Assembly (NCBI GenBank): GCA_024304885.1 | Contig: JALJOM010000003.1 | Span: forward strand, 128,296-192,295 | DNA length: 64,000 nucleotides | Origin: Beijerinckiaceae bacterium | GTDB taxonomy: Bacteria > Pseudomonadota > Alphaproteobacteria > Rhizobiales > Beijerinckiaceae | Direction of reading: 5' to 3' | Part shown: one piece after another, positions 54,789 to 63,224 of the stretch | Numbering within the stretch: position 1 is the stretch's first letter | How the letters are laid out: every line of letters starts with the position of its first letter | Translations under genes and position numbers: made by a program | Notes under the pieces: generated by a model | Database searches by the model: none | Told to the model about the DNA's origin: nothing | What the model saw: only the letters and a program-made list of their open reading frames with translations

Positions 54789-56415
54789 GGTCGGCCTCCC
54801 TCACGGGCTTTCGCTTCTTGACGAGGCAGATGCAATTGCGGCCGCGCTCGTCGCGCAAGTAGCGAACCTCGTCGACGAGCCGGGCGATCATGTAGACGCC
54901 GAAGCCGTTCTCCCGCGAGCCGTTGAAGACGGGCAGCGGGACGGCCGCGGGATCGAAGGGCTCGCCGAGATGGTGCAAGCGAAACACCACGCGGTCGGCG
55001 AAAGCCTCGGCGCCGATCTTGATCCGCTGGTCGGTGCGGCCCCGGTAGGCGTGCTTCATGATGTTGCTCAATGCCTCGTTCACCGCGAGATCGAGCTCCT
55101 TCGTGGCCTCCTCGGCGAGCGCCGCACCCGGGATGGTACGGCAGAAGGCATGGACGAAGGCCCGGGCCTCGGCGAGCTCGCCGAGGCGGCTCGGGATCTC
55201 GCGCTCCATACGTGCGAGCGGCAGCTTGCGCTCCTCGATCTCGACCACGACGCAGGTCAGGTCGTCGGAGAACGTCTCCACATTGGAGAAGGCGACCACC
55301 GCGCCGCGGATCTTCGCGATCAGATCCATGGCGTCGAGCCGACTGTTGAGCCGCACGCATTCGGCGAGCCGGCCGAGCCCGAAGAGCTCGCCGTCATTGT
55401 TGCGGGCCTCCGTGATCCCGTCCGAGTAGAAGACGAACAGGTCTTCCGGCTCGAAGCTCTCCGTGATCTCCTCGTAGATTTCGCCTTCGCTGACGCCGAG
55501 CGGCACGTGGGATCCGCGCAAGGTCGCGCAAGTTCCGGTGGCGTTGCGATAGTGGATCACCGGCATATGGCCGCAATCGACGAGCTCGACCCGGCGGCGC
55601 TCGAGATCGAACCGCGCATAGGCGACGGTGACGAAGCTCTCGAGGTCGATGAGCTGGCGCACGATCTTGGCATGGGCGAGGGTGACGATCTCGGCGGGCC
55701 TCGGCAGGGTTCCGTGATCCGCGAGCGAAAGGGTCTCGCTCAAGGCCTGGAGGAAGGTGCTCTTCGAGGCCGCGCCGAGGAGCGCGGCGGGAATGCCCTT
55801 GCCCATGACATCGCCGACGATGACATCGAGGCATTGATCGACGTGGCGGAAGAAATCGTAGAAATCGCCGCTGATCCGCTTCGAGGGAATGGTGAGCGCC
55901 GCCACGCGCGCGCCCGGAAAGTCGCGCGGCGGCTGATCGAGCAGCAGCGTCTGCTGGATCTTGAAGCCGATCTCGACCTCCTGCTCGCGCGCCCGCGCGG
56001 CTTGCTCCTCGGCCTGCTTGCGCTCGGTGACGTTGGTCCAGAACCCGACAATCTCCCTCGGTCGGCCGTCGGCATCGCGCAGGAGGCTCGCCTCGTCCTG
56101 CATCCAGAGGTAATGCCCGTCCTTCGACCGGAATCGATACTCCTGGACGAGGTGGCCTTCGCTCATCAGGATGGTGGTTTTCTCGACTGCCGCGTCCTTG
56201 TCGTCCGGGTGGAGGTGGTGGAGCCACCAGTCGGGTGCGAGGGCCTCGTCCACCTCGAAGCCGAGAATGCGCTTCACGCTGTCGCTCACCCATTCGCTGT
56301 CGAATCCCCTGGGCGTGACCGTGAGCACGTAGATGACGGTCGGGATCGCGTTCAGGATGTGACGCGAGCGCGCCGGAGATACGGCAAAGGCCGTGTCGGT
56401 TTTCGTCTCGACCAT
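54763..56415 (-). CDS. PAS - SpoIIE phosphatase - HATPase fusion (partner-switching regulator)
   Basis: A 550-residue cytosolic protein with three parts: an N-terminal PAS/PAC sensor (about residues 18-135; ILNAIPTVIYVLTV and the PAC end EIVGFWTNVTERKQAEEQ), a PP2C-like SpoIIE phosphatase (about 150-370; RISGDFYDFFRHVDQCLDVIVGDVMGKG, then LVDCGHMPVIHY and FYSDGITEARN) and a C-terminal GHKL ATPase (about 400-540; ELDLAVNEALSNIMKHAYRG and GVYMIARLVDEV). It therefore joins the phosphatase and kinase of a partner switch in one chain, acting on the STAS protein encoded by the overlapping downstream gene. ATG at 56415 lies 12 bases from a repeat. Confidence 0.92.
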   Translation of the reverse strand: MVETKTDTAFAVSPARSRHILNAIPTVIYVLTVTPRGFDSEWVSDSVKRILGFEVDEALAPDWWLHHLHPDDKDAAVEKTTILMSEGHLVQEYRFRSKDGHYLWMQDEASLLRDADGRPREIVGFWTNVTERKQAEEQAARAREQEVEIGFKIQQTLLLDQPPRDFPGARVAALTIPSKRISGDFYDFFRHVDQCLDVIVGDVMGKGIPAALLGAASKSTFLQALSETLSLADHGTLPRPAEIVTLAHAKIVRQLIDLESFVTVAYARFDLERRRVELVDCGHMPVIHYRNATGTCATLRGSHVPLGVSEGEIYEEITESFEPEDLFVFYSDGITEARNNDGELFGLGRLAECVRLNSRLDAMDLIAKIRGAVVAFSNVETFSDDLTCVVVEIEERKLPLARMEREIPSRLGELAEARAFVHAFCRTIPGAALAEEATKELDLAVNEALSNIMKHAYRGRTDQRIKIGAEAFADRVVFRLHHLGEPFDPAAVPLPVFNGSRENGFGVYMIARLVDEVRYLRDERGRNCICLVKKRKPVREADHGADDRAC

Positions 56416-56426
56416 GGCGTTGCGTC

Positions 56427-56540
56427 CGAGCCCAGGGCATTTTCCAGCGAAGTGGCGACCACCTCGCGTCACGAAAATGCGACCAAACAAGGAGTTGAAG
56501 CCGCGATCCGATTCTGTGCATCGGATGGCGCTCCGGTGAG
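56427..56540. repeat. A-module palindromic repeat
   Basis: GGGCATTTTCCAGCGAAGTGG, ACCTCGCGTCACGAAAATGCGACCAAACAAGGA, then a degenerate hairpin. Unlike most copies it lies at the 5' end of a gene (the PAS-SpoIIE gene). The rest of the 56416-56831 gap holds no supported element beyond the expected divergent promoters. Confidence 0.8.
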
Positions 56541-56831
56541 CCGACGCACACGATATAGGGCGCGGGCGGCGCGGGACCATGGGATGTGAGATTTGTCACC
56601 GCGTTCCGGTCGGCGCGCCGCTATGTGGGAGATCTCGAGGCTCGCCGTGCTCGACGGCTTGCCTCGAGATTTTGCTCCGCGTCCTCGGATCGCCATGGGC
56701 AGCGCCCGAGCTTGGCGCGTGATCCGGGATTTCCTATAGTTCGTCCACGGTCACGGTATCGCCGAAAGCTCCGGAGACTATTCTCCTGAAGAGGCGGATC
56801 GGGCCAGGAGCGGACCGCCCGCCAATCCGGG

Positions 56832-57503
56832 ATGATCGTGCGCATGGTGTCGGAAGAACCACCGAGTGCTGCGGTCCCTGCGTCGGCGCATTGCCCTACG
56901 CAGGGACGCAAGCTGTCCGAGATTCTATGGGACATTGCCGGCGATTCCGGCCGGGACCGCATCGCCGTGCGGGATCTGCTCGGCGTCATGCAGGATCGCG
57001 CCATGGCGACCTTGCTGTTCGTCTTCGCGGTGCCGAATATCCTGCCTACGCCTCCCGGGACCTCGTCGGTTCTGGGAACCCCTTTGATCTTCCTGTCCTT
57101 GCAGCTCATGCTCGGGGCTCGGCCTTGGCTGCCCGACGTCATCGGCGCGCGATCGATCGCGCGCAAGGATTTCGTCTCCGTCGTCGCCCAAGTCTCGCCT
57201 TGGATCGTGAGGGCGGAGGCGCTGCTGCGGCCGCGGCTCGAGTTCCTGACCGATGCGCTGGTCCTGCGCTTGATCGGCGGGCTCTGCCTCACCCTCGCCG
57301 TGATCCTGGCCTTGCCGATTCCGCTCGGCAACATGCTGCCGGCCTTCGCAATCTGCGTGTTCTCGCTCGGCATGCTCGCGCGCGACGGCTATTGGATCAT
57401 CGCCGGCACCCTCGCCGCGATCGGCGCGGTCGCCATCAGCTCGGCCGTCGTCTTCGCGATCGTCGAAGGCGCGCTTCTCGTCATCGCTGAAGCTTTCGGC
57501 TGA
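56832..57503 (+). CDS. ExoD-family membrane protein
   Basis: A 223-residue inner-membrane protein of the exopolysaccharide synthesis ExoD family. Conserved blocks include DRIAVRDLLGVMQDRAMATLLFVFAVPNILPTPPGTS and LGTPLIFLSLQLMLGARPWLP, followed by a pair of hydrophobic helices toward the end (LCLTLAVILALPIPLGNMLPA). ExoD mutants of Sinorhizobium are affected in exopolysaccharide and alkali sensitivity, but the molecular role is unknown. Two in-frame starts (56832 and 56844) are possible. It is divergent from the partner-switch gene and followed by a gap of about 130 bases that is richer in A and T. Confidence 0.92.
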   Translation: MIVRMVSEEPPSAAVPASAHCPTQGRKLSEILWDIAGDSGRDRIAVRDLLGVMQDRAMATLLFVFAVPNILPTPPGTSSVLGTPLIFLSLQLMLGARPWLPDVIGARSIARKDFVSVVAQVSPWIVRAEALLRPRLEFLTDALVLRLIGGLCLTLAVILALPIPLGNMLPAFAICVFSLGMLARDGYWIIAGTLAAIGAVAISSAVVFAIVEGALLVIAEAFG

Positions 57504-57635
57504 GACGAATCGGCTGTTTCGTGATCCCTCGAACAGGATGAACTACGCGCAGGACCAAATAGAGAATTTAATTTATCGACAAAACTGTATGAATCATCGG
57601 CGTTCGAAGCCCACACAACGACGAGGCCCACGATC

Positions 57636-59045
57636 ATGCCGAAGACCTTGCCGAACATTTCGATCCTCGCGTGCTCGTGGCCGCGCGTTGCAGTCGTCGC
57701 GATGGCCTGCATGGGACTTGCCGCTCCGGTTGTCGCGAGCCCGAGTGTCTTCCCGACCGGCACGACGCGCTACGACCCGAGCAAGGCCTATAATTCCTTC
57801 GTGCTCTTTACCGGCGGGGACGATATCACGCGACTGATCGATCCCAACGGTAATGTTGTTCACGAGTGGAAATATCGCGGCTTCCCGCCGGTCTTCCTCG
57901 ATCCGGCGCTCGTCGGGGGCAAGCGCGGCCACGTCCTGGTGACGCTCGAAACCGTAGAGGGTACCGGCACGGATCTCGTGCCCGGGCGCGTGAGCCCGAG
58001 GATCGCAAAGACCATCGGCGAGGTCGGTTGGGACGGCGACACGCTCTGGACCTTCGGGGATCGGGCGCCGGGCGGCCGTGCCCAGCAACATCACGATGTC
58101 ACACGATTGCCCAATGGCAACACGATCGTGCTCGCCAACATCACCCAACCGGTCGAGGGATTCGACCAGCCCCTCGTGCTCGACGACGTCGTCTATGAAG
58201 TGGACCCGAAGGGCGCGGTCGTCTGGACCTGGACGGCCTCGGAGCACCTCGAGGAATTCGGCCTCGCCCCGGAGGAGCTGCAGCTCGTGCGTGCCTCGAA
58301 ATCGGCGGATTACCTCCACGTCAACAACCTGAAGCCCATCGGACCCAATCACCGGTTCGACGCTGGCGACGAAAGGTTCCATCCGGATAATCTGATCTTC
58401 GATTCGCGGCAAGCCAACTTCATCGCGATCATCGAGAAGAAGACCGGCAAGATCGTCTGGACTCTCGGGCCGCATTTCCCGCCGATCGCCGAGACGGGGG
58501 CGGCGACGAACCGGACCGTGCCGCGTCCGGTCGATCAGATTTCCGGCCAGCACGACGCCCATATCATTCCGGCTGGCCTGCCCGGTGCGGGAAACCTGCT
58601 CGTCTTCGACAACCAGGGGGCCGGCGGCTATCCGCCGGCCCCTCTTACGGTCACGGGCGGCTCGCGGGTCCTCGAAATCGATCCGATCACGAAGGAGATC
58701 GTCTGGCAATATATCGGCCCGGACTCTGGCGACCCGGGGTGGAGCTTCAAGAGCACCCATATCAGCAATGCGCGGCGCCTACCGAACGGCAACACCTTCA
58801 TCGTCGAGGGCCAATACGGTCGCTTCTTCCAAGTCACGCCGAAAGGCGAGATCGTGTGGGAATACGTCAACCCGTTCCCGCGCCGCTCGACCGACCAGGC
58901 TACCGGGCGCACCAATGTGAACTACCAAATCTATCGCGCCCAGCCGGTCCCCTACGAATGGGCGCCGGAGGGTACGCCCCATTCCGAGCGAGCCGTCGTG
59001 CCGCCGGACAATACGACGTTCAGGGTCTGGGCGACAATCAATTGA
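57636..59045 (+). CDS. Exported arylsulfotransferase (ASST)-fold protein
   Basis: A 469-residue protein with a signal peptide (SWPRVAVVAMACMGLAAPVVA) and repeated beta-propeller blades such as LPNGNTIVLANITQ, VVYEVDPKGAVVWTW, SRVLEIDPITKEIVWQY and RLPNGNTFIVEGQYGRFFQV. These match the ASST superfamily, in which a PAPS-independent sulfotransferase sits on a six-bladed propeller. The catalytic His of true ASST may correspond to one of the His residues in QQHHDV or QHDAH, but this is not certain. ATG at 57636 follows GACGAGG. It stands alone and could as well be a scaffolding propeller as an enzyme. Confidence 0.8.
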   Translation: MPKTLPNISILACSWPRVAVVAMACMGLAAPVVASPSVFPTGTTRYDPSKAYNSFVLFTGGDDITRLIDPNGNVVHEWKYRGFPPVFLDPALVGGKRGHVLVTLETVEGTGTDLVPGRVSPRIAKTIGEVGWDGDTLWTFGDRAPGGRAQQHHDVTRLPNGNTIVLANITQPVEGFDQPLVLDDVVYEVDPKGAVVWTWTASEHLEEFGLAPEELQLVRASKSADYLHVNNLKPIGPNHRFDAGDERFHPDNLIFDSRQANFIAIIEKKTGKIVWTLGPHFPPIAETGAATNRTVPRPVDQISGQHDAHIIPAGLPGAGNLLVFDNQGAGGYPPAPLTVTGGSRVLEIDPITKEIVWQYIGPDSGDPGWSFKSTHISNARRLPNGNTFIVEGQYGRFFQVTPKGEIVWEYVNPFPRRSTDQATGRTNVNYQIYRAQPVPYEWAPEGTPHSERAVVPPDNTTFRVWATIN

Positions 59046-59245
59046 CAAGCCCGGGCTCGAAGCCAGTAGAGCCGATGTGGCAGGTTTCGAGCCCTCGGGT
59101 CGGGTGTTCGTCCGTGAACGGGAGCCGGAGCACGTAAGGATCGGCGTCGTGGACGGATCGAACCAAAACGAGCGCGATTTCCTGCGCCGCTCCTATGCCA
59201 TCCCGGCAATGTCCGCTTCACTCCAAGAGGTTTAGTCCGACGTTA

Positions 59246-59401
59246 TCATGGTACTGATTCGGCTTCGATCGACACGGACGAATTATGGGCCTGGTACTTC
59301 TTGTGAGCGCCCGCACGAAAGAGGCGGTGGGTCGAGTGATACAAAATCGTCAAGAGAGCATAAGGGCGCTTGCCCGCCGGTAGGGGATCGAGGCCTTCCA
59401 T
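59246..59401 (-). CDS. Possible 51-residue protein
   Basis: A short frame on the minus strand starting MEGLDPLPAGKRPYALLTIL and ending in SIEAESVP, with GAGGAAAA directly before the ATG. The PYALLTILYHSTHRLFRAGA core resembles small uncharacterised proteins I recall from Bradyrhizobium-like genomes, but that is memory, not a search. It would be downstream of the cyclic-nucleotide-binding gene. The remainder of the 59046-59438 gap shows nothing else. Confidence 0.3.
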   Translation of the reverse strand: MEGLDPLPAGKRPYALLTILYHSTHRLFRAGAHKKYQAHNSSVSIEAESVP

Positions 59402-59438
59402 TTTTCCTCGACCTCCAATGCTCGCGAATCCGCGCCTT

Positions 59439-59915
59439 CTACGCGCGCGAAGCATCTGTCAGCTCGGCAATGCGATCGTCCGCGCGGCGGAGCCGCCGAC
59501 AGAGCTCACGGTTGATGTTCAGCATCACCATAACATAAGCGTGGATGTCTGCCTTGTAGTATGCGTAGAGGTTTCGGGCCGTGAGCTCGTACAGCACGGT
59601 TGGACTTTCGGCGACGACAGTGGCCGATCGGTTCTGCATCTCGATGAGCGTCATTTCGCCGAAAAAATCGCCCGGCCCGAGGCTCGCCATGCGAATCACG
59701 CGTCCGGAATTCCCGAGCTTGCTCACCGCGAGCGCTCCGGAGTGAACAATATACATCGAGCGCCCCAGCTCTCCTTCCGACACGACCATAGCGCCGACGT
59801 CGAACCGGCGCTCGACCAGCATCGAGATCAGGAGATCGAGACTCGAATCCGGGAGACCACCGAAGAAAGGTGTGGAGATCAAGAATGCTCCGAGATCGGG
59901 CGTGCCGACAGCCAT
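59439..59915 (-). CDS. Stand-alone cyclic-nucleotide-binding domain protein
   Basis: A 158-residue protein consisting of one cNMP-binding domain: RRFDVGAMVVSEGELGRSMYIVHSGALAV, then LGPGDFFGEMTLIEMQNRSATVVAESPTVLYEL, which is the phosphate-binding cassette with FGEM and R-S-A-T. A short C-terminal helical tail (NINRELCRRLRRADDRIAELTDASRA) follows. No DNA-binding domain is present, so it is not a Crp-type regulator by itself and probably acts by protein contact. It is transcribed leftward and lies next to the decayed CRISPR-Cas region. Confidence 0.87.
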   Translation of the reverse strand: MAVGTPDLGAFLISTPFFGGLPDSSLDLLISMLVERRFDVGAMVVSEGELGRSMYIVHSGALAVSKLGNSGRVIRMASLGPGDFFGEMTLIEMQNRSATVVAESPTVLYELTARNLYAYYKADIHAYVMVMLNINRELCRRLRRADDRIAELTDASRA

Positions 59916-60276
59916 GAGACCAATTCAACTCCACTCTCGAGCCGTGACGGCATCTTATCACCTTCGGCCGGCGGCGCGACCCGCTCTCCACGGGTCGCTC
60001 GCCTATCCCGAAGTCTGGTTCGCCTCGGCGGCGGTCGACCCTCGAGCGGATCTCGTGAATGGAAAATATGCGCGAAGTCCCGACTTTGGCTCGATCGAAC
60101 GGCGGAGCCGGCGTCTCGCGCACAGGCGACCTCGCGCGCGACGCAGTGCCCGGTTTCGTCCTGGCGGCCAGTGCTTTGGCGCGCCGCCGTAGGCGATGAT
60201 GAGAGCTACGTTTTCGCCATAGCACTATGAATTCGCCAACCCCGCGACGGTCGGCCCCTCGAAGCCCAAGCGCGGT
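59916..60276. other. Gene-free stretch beside cas1 remnant
   Basis: About 360 bases between the cyclic-nucleotide-binding gene and the truncated cas1. In an intact type I-E operon the rest of cas1, cas2 and the CRISPR array would lie in this direction. I found no repeat-spacer pattern and no cas2-like frame here, only short unsupported frames. Confidence 0.5.
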
Positions 60277-60423
60277 GACCGCGGGGAGATCGCTGCCCCC
60301 GGCAGTGACGAACCGGAGGCAGCCGTCTTCCACATCGAGGCGGCCGCGCTCCAGCCAGATCAATCCATGCCTGTCGGCGTGAGGAATGCGCGCCTTTTCC
60401 AGCCCGAGGCGTCCCGAGAGCAT
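60277..60423 (-). pseudogene. cas1: cas1 (type I-E) N-terminal fragment
   Basis: The first 49 codons read MLSGRLGLEKARIPHADRHG, then LIWLERGRLDVEDGCLRFV and TAGG, which is the N-terminal beta-hairpin domain of type I-E Cas1 (the usual start is MLKGRLGLExARIPHADRHGLLWL). After about residue 49 the resemblance ends, and the frame runs on into unrelated sequence. Cas1e is normally about 300 residues, so most of the integrase, including the catalytic Glu/His/Asp residues, is lost. It follows the cas6e remnant with an inserted repeat between them, in the gene order of an intact type I-E operon. Confidence 0.72.
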
Positions 60424-60432
60424 GACGTTCTC

Positions 60433-60550
60433 CTAGAGCGGGACGAGGAAAAGTGGACAGCGGTCTTCCGCCCGCATCCCGCTCTACATTCTTGTTTTGT
60501 CGCAATTTCGCGACGCGAACCGGTGTCCGTTTCGCTGGAAATTGCTCTAG
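60433..60550. repeat. Composite repeat B plus inverted A inside cas remnants
   Basis: A B module (AGAGCGGGACGAGGAAAAGT...CCGCATCCCGCTCT) is followed by an A module in inverse orientation (ATTCTTGTTTTGTCGCAATT, CGCGACGCGAACCGGTGT, TTCGCTGGAAATTGCTCTAG). It separates the cas6e fragment from the cas1 fragment, and its closing CTAG supplies the cas6e TAG stop on the minus strand. Confidence 0.88.
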
Positions 60551-60918
60551 CGCGCGGGGCGGAGCAGCAGCATTCCATAGCCATAGGCGGAATGCCGACC
60601 GACCCCGGCCGCCAGCCGGGCCGCGAATTTGTCGCCGTCGAGAACCGTCAGCTCGCCGTGCCAGGTCACATCGGGGCCTTCGTGGGCTCGCCCGCCCCGC
60701 AACACGTTGCGGCGCTCGAAATCGACCATGCGCGCCTCCTCCAATCGCGCCGCCTCTCTCAATCTTGCGCTCAGCCATTGGCGATAGACTTCTTCCCTCT
60801 CAATGTTGCCGTCGGTCGGCGAGCCGTCCGGAAATCGGCGTAGGGCTTCCACGAGAAAAGCATCGACTTCCGCACCGTTCGGGAAGACGCCAGCGGGCTT
60901 CAGCAGACGCTTCGACGA
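60547..60918 (-). pseudogene. cas6e: cas6e (casE) C-terminal fragment
   Basis: An open frame of about 123 codons with no start codon of its own at the upstream end, joined directly to the interrupted cas3. It reads PAGVFPNGAEVDAFLVEALR, REEVYRQWLSARLREAARLE and VDFERRNVLRGG, and ends with ELTVLDGDKFAARLAAGVGR and HSAYGYGMLLLRPAR. The final glycine-rich loop G-x-G-x-x-x-A-x-G-x-G-x-L-x-L is the C-terminal hallmark of Cas6e, the CRISPR-RNA processing nuclease; about the last half of the normal ~210 residues is present. The assignment rests on this motif and on its position between cas3 and cas1. Confidence 0.62.
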
Positions 60919-62041
60919 TATCTAGGCTTTGCTCGAGCGTTTGCGTGCCGATGACGATGACGTCATGGGGTGATCTTTTTTCCTTTTGCGGCGAAAGTGC
61001 CGCCTCGACGGCTTCGTCGAGAAGCTTGCGGTCTTCCGGCGCGAAGCGGCTGTGGATGGCGGCAGCGCGCGTGGGCAGCGCGAAATAGAGCGAATCGACG
61101 CGCCGGCCCTCGAAGAGGCGAGCGAACCGCCAAAGAGCTGCTTCCGTCTTTCCGGAGCCTGTTTCGGCCTCGAGAACGACAATGCGCTCGTCGAGTGAAT
61201 ATTCCGCAGCCTGTTGTTGTTGTGGACGAGGCTTTTCGAGTCCGGTCAGAACAGGAAAGGTGGCACGGCCGCTTGCGGCGATTTCGAGCGCGGTAGTGTC
61301 CAGGCCAATATCCGACACCGCGCGACGAGCCTTCTCACGCGCTTGGATGATATAGTCGGGATCGAGCACCTCGACAAAGTCGAAGATGCGCTGGTCCGAT
61401 CCGATCCAGTCGGCGAGCGAGACCAAGCCGCAGAAGTAATGCTGAAAATCTTCCGTCGCAGGCAGAGGCTCCTCTACTGGAGCGAAAGCGGCCGGGAACC
61501 AGCGGCGCATCATTGCGCCCATCTCGGCGGTTGCCGCGAAAGGGTCATAGCCACCGACGCGATACCAAAGGTTTTCGGCGGCGTAATTGATTTTCAGCGG
61601 ACGCCCGTGATGGGAGAGGGACGCGTAGAGCAGATTTGGGTCGACACCCCATTCCCGAAGGTCGTGGAGGCAGAGGCTAGCCGCAATTTTTGCCGGGCCA
61701 TCATGCTCGAAGATCAAGGTGCCTTCGACGACATGTCCGTGGACACTACCTTTCCAGAGGCCTTGCGGCCATCCCTTGGCCTGGAAGCCCGGATGTAGTT
61801 TGCCGGCGTCATGCAAGAAGGTCAGAACGCCGAGGCGGCCGATGAATGTCTGCGAAAGCCGAGCTTCGGCGGACCGCTCGAGGCGTTCCCGAATGGCCGG
61901 TAGAGAGACGAGCGCCTCGAAGCAAGCAGCTACGTCCGCCGTGTGATGAACGAGTCGGTGACTGCGGCCTTCACGAGACGTTCCCCACGCAACCGGGGAT
62001 TGCACACTGGCTGGCAATTGATCCGCTTCTATGGTGCACAC
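60917..62041 (-). pseudogene. cas3: cas3 with internal deletion (HD nuclease-helicase)
   Basis: The N-terminal HD nuclease domain is well preserved: LVHHTADVAACFEALV, TFLHDAGKLHPGFQAKGWPQ, GHVVEGTLIF and SLSHHGRPL carry the expected His/Asp ligands. The helicase part begins normally with Walker A VVLEAETGSGKTEAALWRFA and YFALPTRAAAIHSR. It then jumps directly to FAPEDRKLLDEAVEAAL and VIVIGTQTLEQSLDI (motif V), so motif II (DExH) and all of the intervening region are missing. After LEQSLDI the reading frame leaves homology and the cas6e fragment follows. Normal Cas3 is about 850-950 residues; here about 375 remain. The likely start is GTG at 62041 or one slightly downstream. Confidence 0.82.
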
Positions 62042-62313
62042 AAATCACTTTGATCACTATGCAACCGGGCAATGAGAGTATCGAGTCTCCGCTGGCGACG
62101 GCAGCGCCATCGACACTACGTGACGCAGTACCGGGAAAGCGCGCTTTGGCGCAGGACAGACGACCGGAGCCGGGCCTTCAAGCTTTCTTTCGGCACTATT
62201 GGCAGTCGAACCCAAGCTCCCTTTCTTGGATTGCCACGCGTGCCCACCGGCTGAATTGGCGCGTGGCGGCGCGGCACGGCTACATTATCAAGCGATATGA
62301 CCGCGGTCCGGTG

Positions 62314-62433
62314 TCATTCCGACCCGGCCTTCAACTTATCGAGATATTCCGCCCATTGTTCCATCATCTTCCGCCTTTCCGCGAGATGCGCTGTCCGATT
62401 GTAAGCGCGTCCATTCAGATCGCGTACGGCGAG
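62314..62433 (-). pseudogene. Tyrosine integrase C-terminal fragment
   Basis: The last 39 codons before a TGA read VRDLNGRAYNRTAHLAERRK and MMEQWAEYLDKLKAGSE. The pattern AYxRxxHxxERxxMMxxWAxYLD is what I recall as the C-terminal tail of P4-type site-specific integrases in alphaproteobacteria, directly after the catalytic Tyr region. Nothing upstream in the frame extends the match (GRCALPRRHRCLVALSQS is not integrase-like), so this is a stump. It lies about 270 bases upstream of the cas3 remnant. The 62042-62313 interval between them holds no supported gene. Confidence 0.5.
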
Positions 62434-62532
62434 GCTAGGGTCTAGACTCGATTGGCTCAAAGCCACTAGGCAACGGTGGCGACGAGGCAGAGCGCAGCGG
62501 CCTCTCATCGGGGCAACAGAAAGGAGCGATAT

Positions 62533-63224
62533 ATGTCAGCCTACGACCTCCATGGCGCTGCCTTGCTCGACTGCTTTCGCGGCGAGACCTCGGCAATGCT
62601 GATCTGCCATCAGGACGGCGGGCGCGACGATGTGCCGGCCGCCTTCTGGCTGAGGGAGACGATCGACCCGCTCGAAGCGCTTGCTCTCGATCTGTGTTGT
62701 GGGCGCGTACTCGATGTCGGCGCCGGCGCTGGTCTTCATGCTCTCGAATTGCAGCGTCGGGGGATCGAGGTCACGGCGATCGACATCGCGCCGGAATGCG
62801 TCATGATCATGCGAGAGCGGGGCGTGCGTAGCGCGGAATTGGCCGACCTCTACGAGTTCGGTGGCGGCGGTTTCGACACGATCATCTGTCTCTGCAACGG
62901 CTTGGACAAGGTCGGCCGGCTTGCCGACCTGCCGAGATTTCTGGGGCGCATTCGCGAACTGCTCGCGCCAGGCGGCCAGCTCATCGCGGACTCGTTCGAC
63001 CTGCGCGTCGGCGCTGACGCGGCCCGCCTTGCCGAGCTCGCTCGAAAGGAGACCACCGGGCGCTACTTCGGCGAGACGGATACAAGGGCCGCTGCGGGAC
63101 TCCGTTCTCGGTCCTCCAGATCGACTACGAAACCCTGGCGCAAATTGCAGAACGCAATGGCTGGCGGTGCGAACTGGTGGATGGCGAGGGCGGCCATTAT
63201 CTCGTTCGCGCTCGACCGGCATGA
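62533..63224 (+). pseudogene. SAM-dependent methyltransferase with frameshift
   Basis: ATG at 62533 follows AAGGAG by 6 bases. The first 180 codons encode a class I methyltransferase: GRVLDVGAGAGLHALELQRR (motif I), VTAIDIAPECVMIMRERG, FDTIICLCNGLDKVGRLADL and LLAPGGQLIADSFDLR. Near 63080 the frame breaks. The sequence expected next, YKGRCGTPFSVLQIDYETLA and QIAERNGWRCELVDGEGGHY, then LVRARPA and TGA at 63222-63224, is intact in another frame. A single missing base, or two extra ones, would explain this. It may be a real decay event or a sequencing error. Confidence 0.75.

Noticed and set aside
61979-62003. GTTCCCCACGCAACCGGGGATTG resembling a type I-E CRISPR repeat
   Set aside because: It occurs once, with no second copy or spacer pattern, and on the minus strand encodes SPVAWGTS within a well-conserved part of the Cas3 N-terminus.
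61846-62445. A 199-codon plus-strand frame over the cas3 start and integrase tail
   Set aside because: It has no homology character or ribosome site and overlaps better-supported minus-strand remnants.
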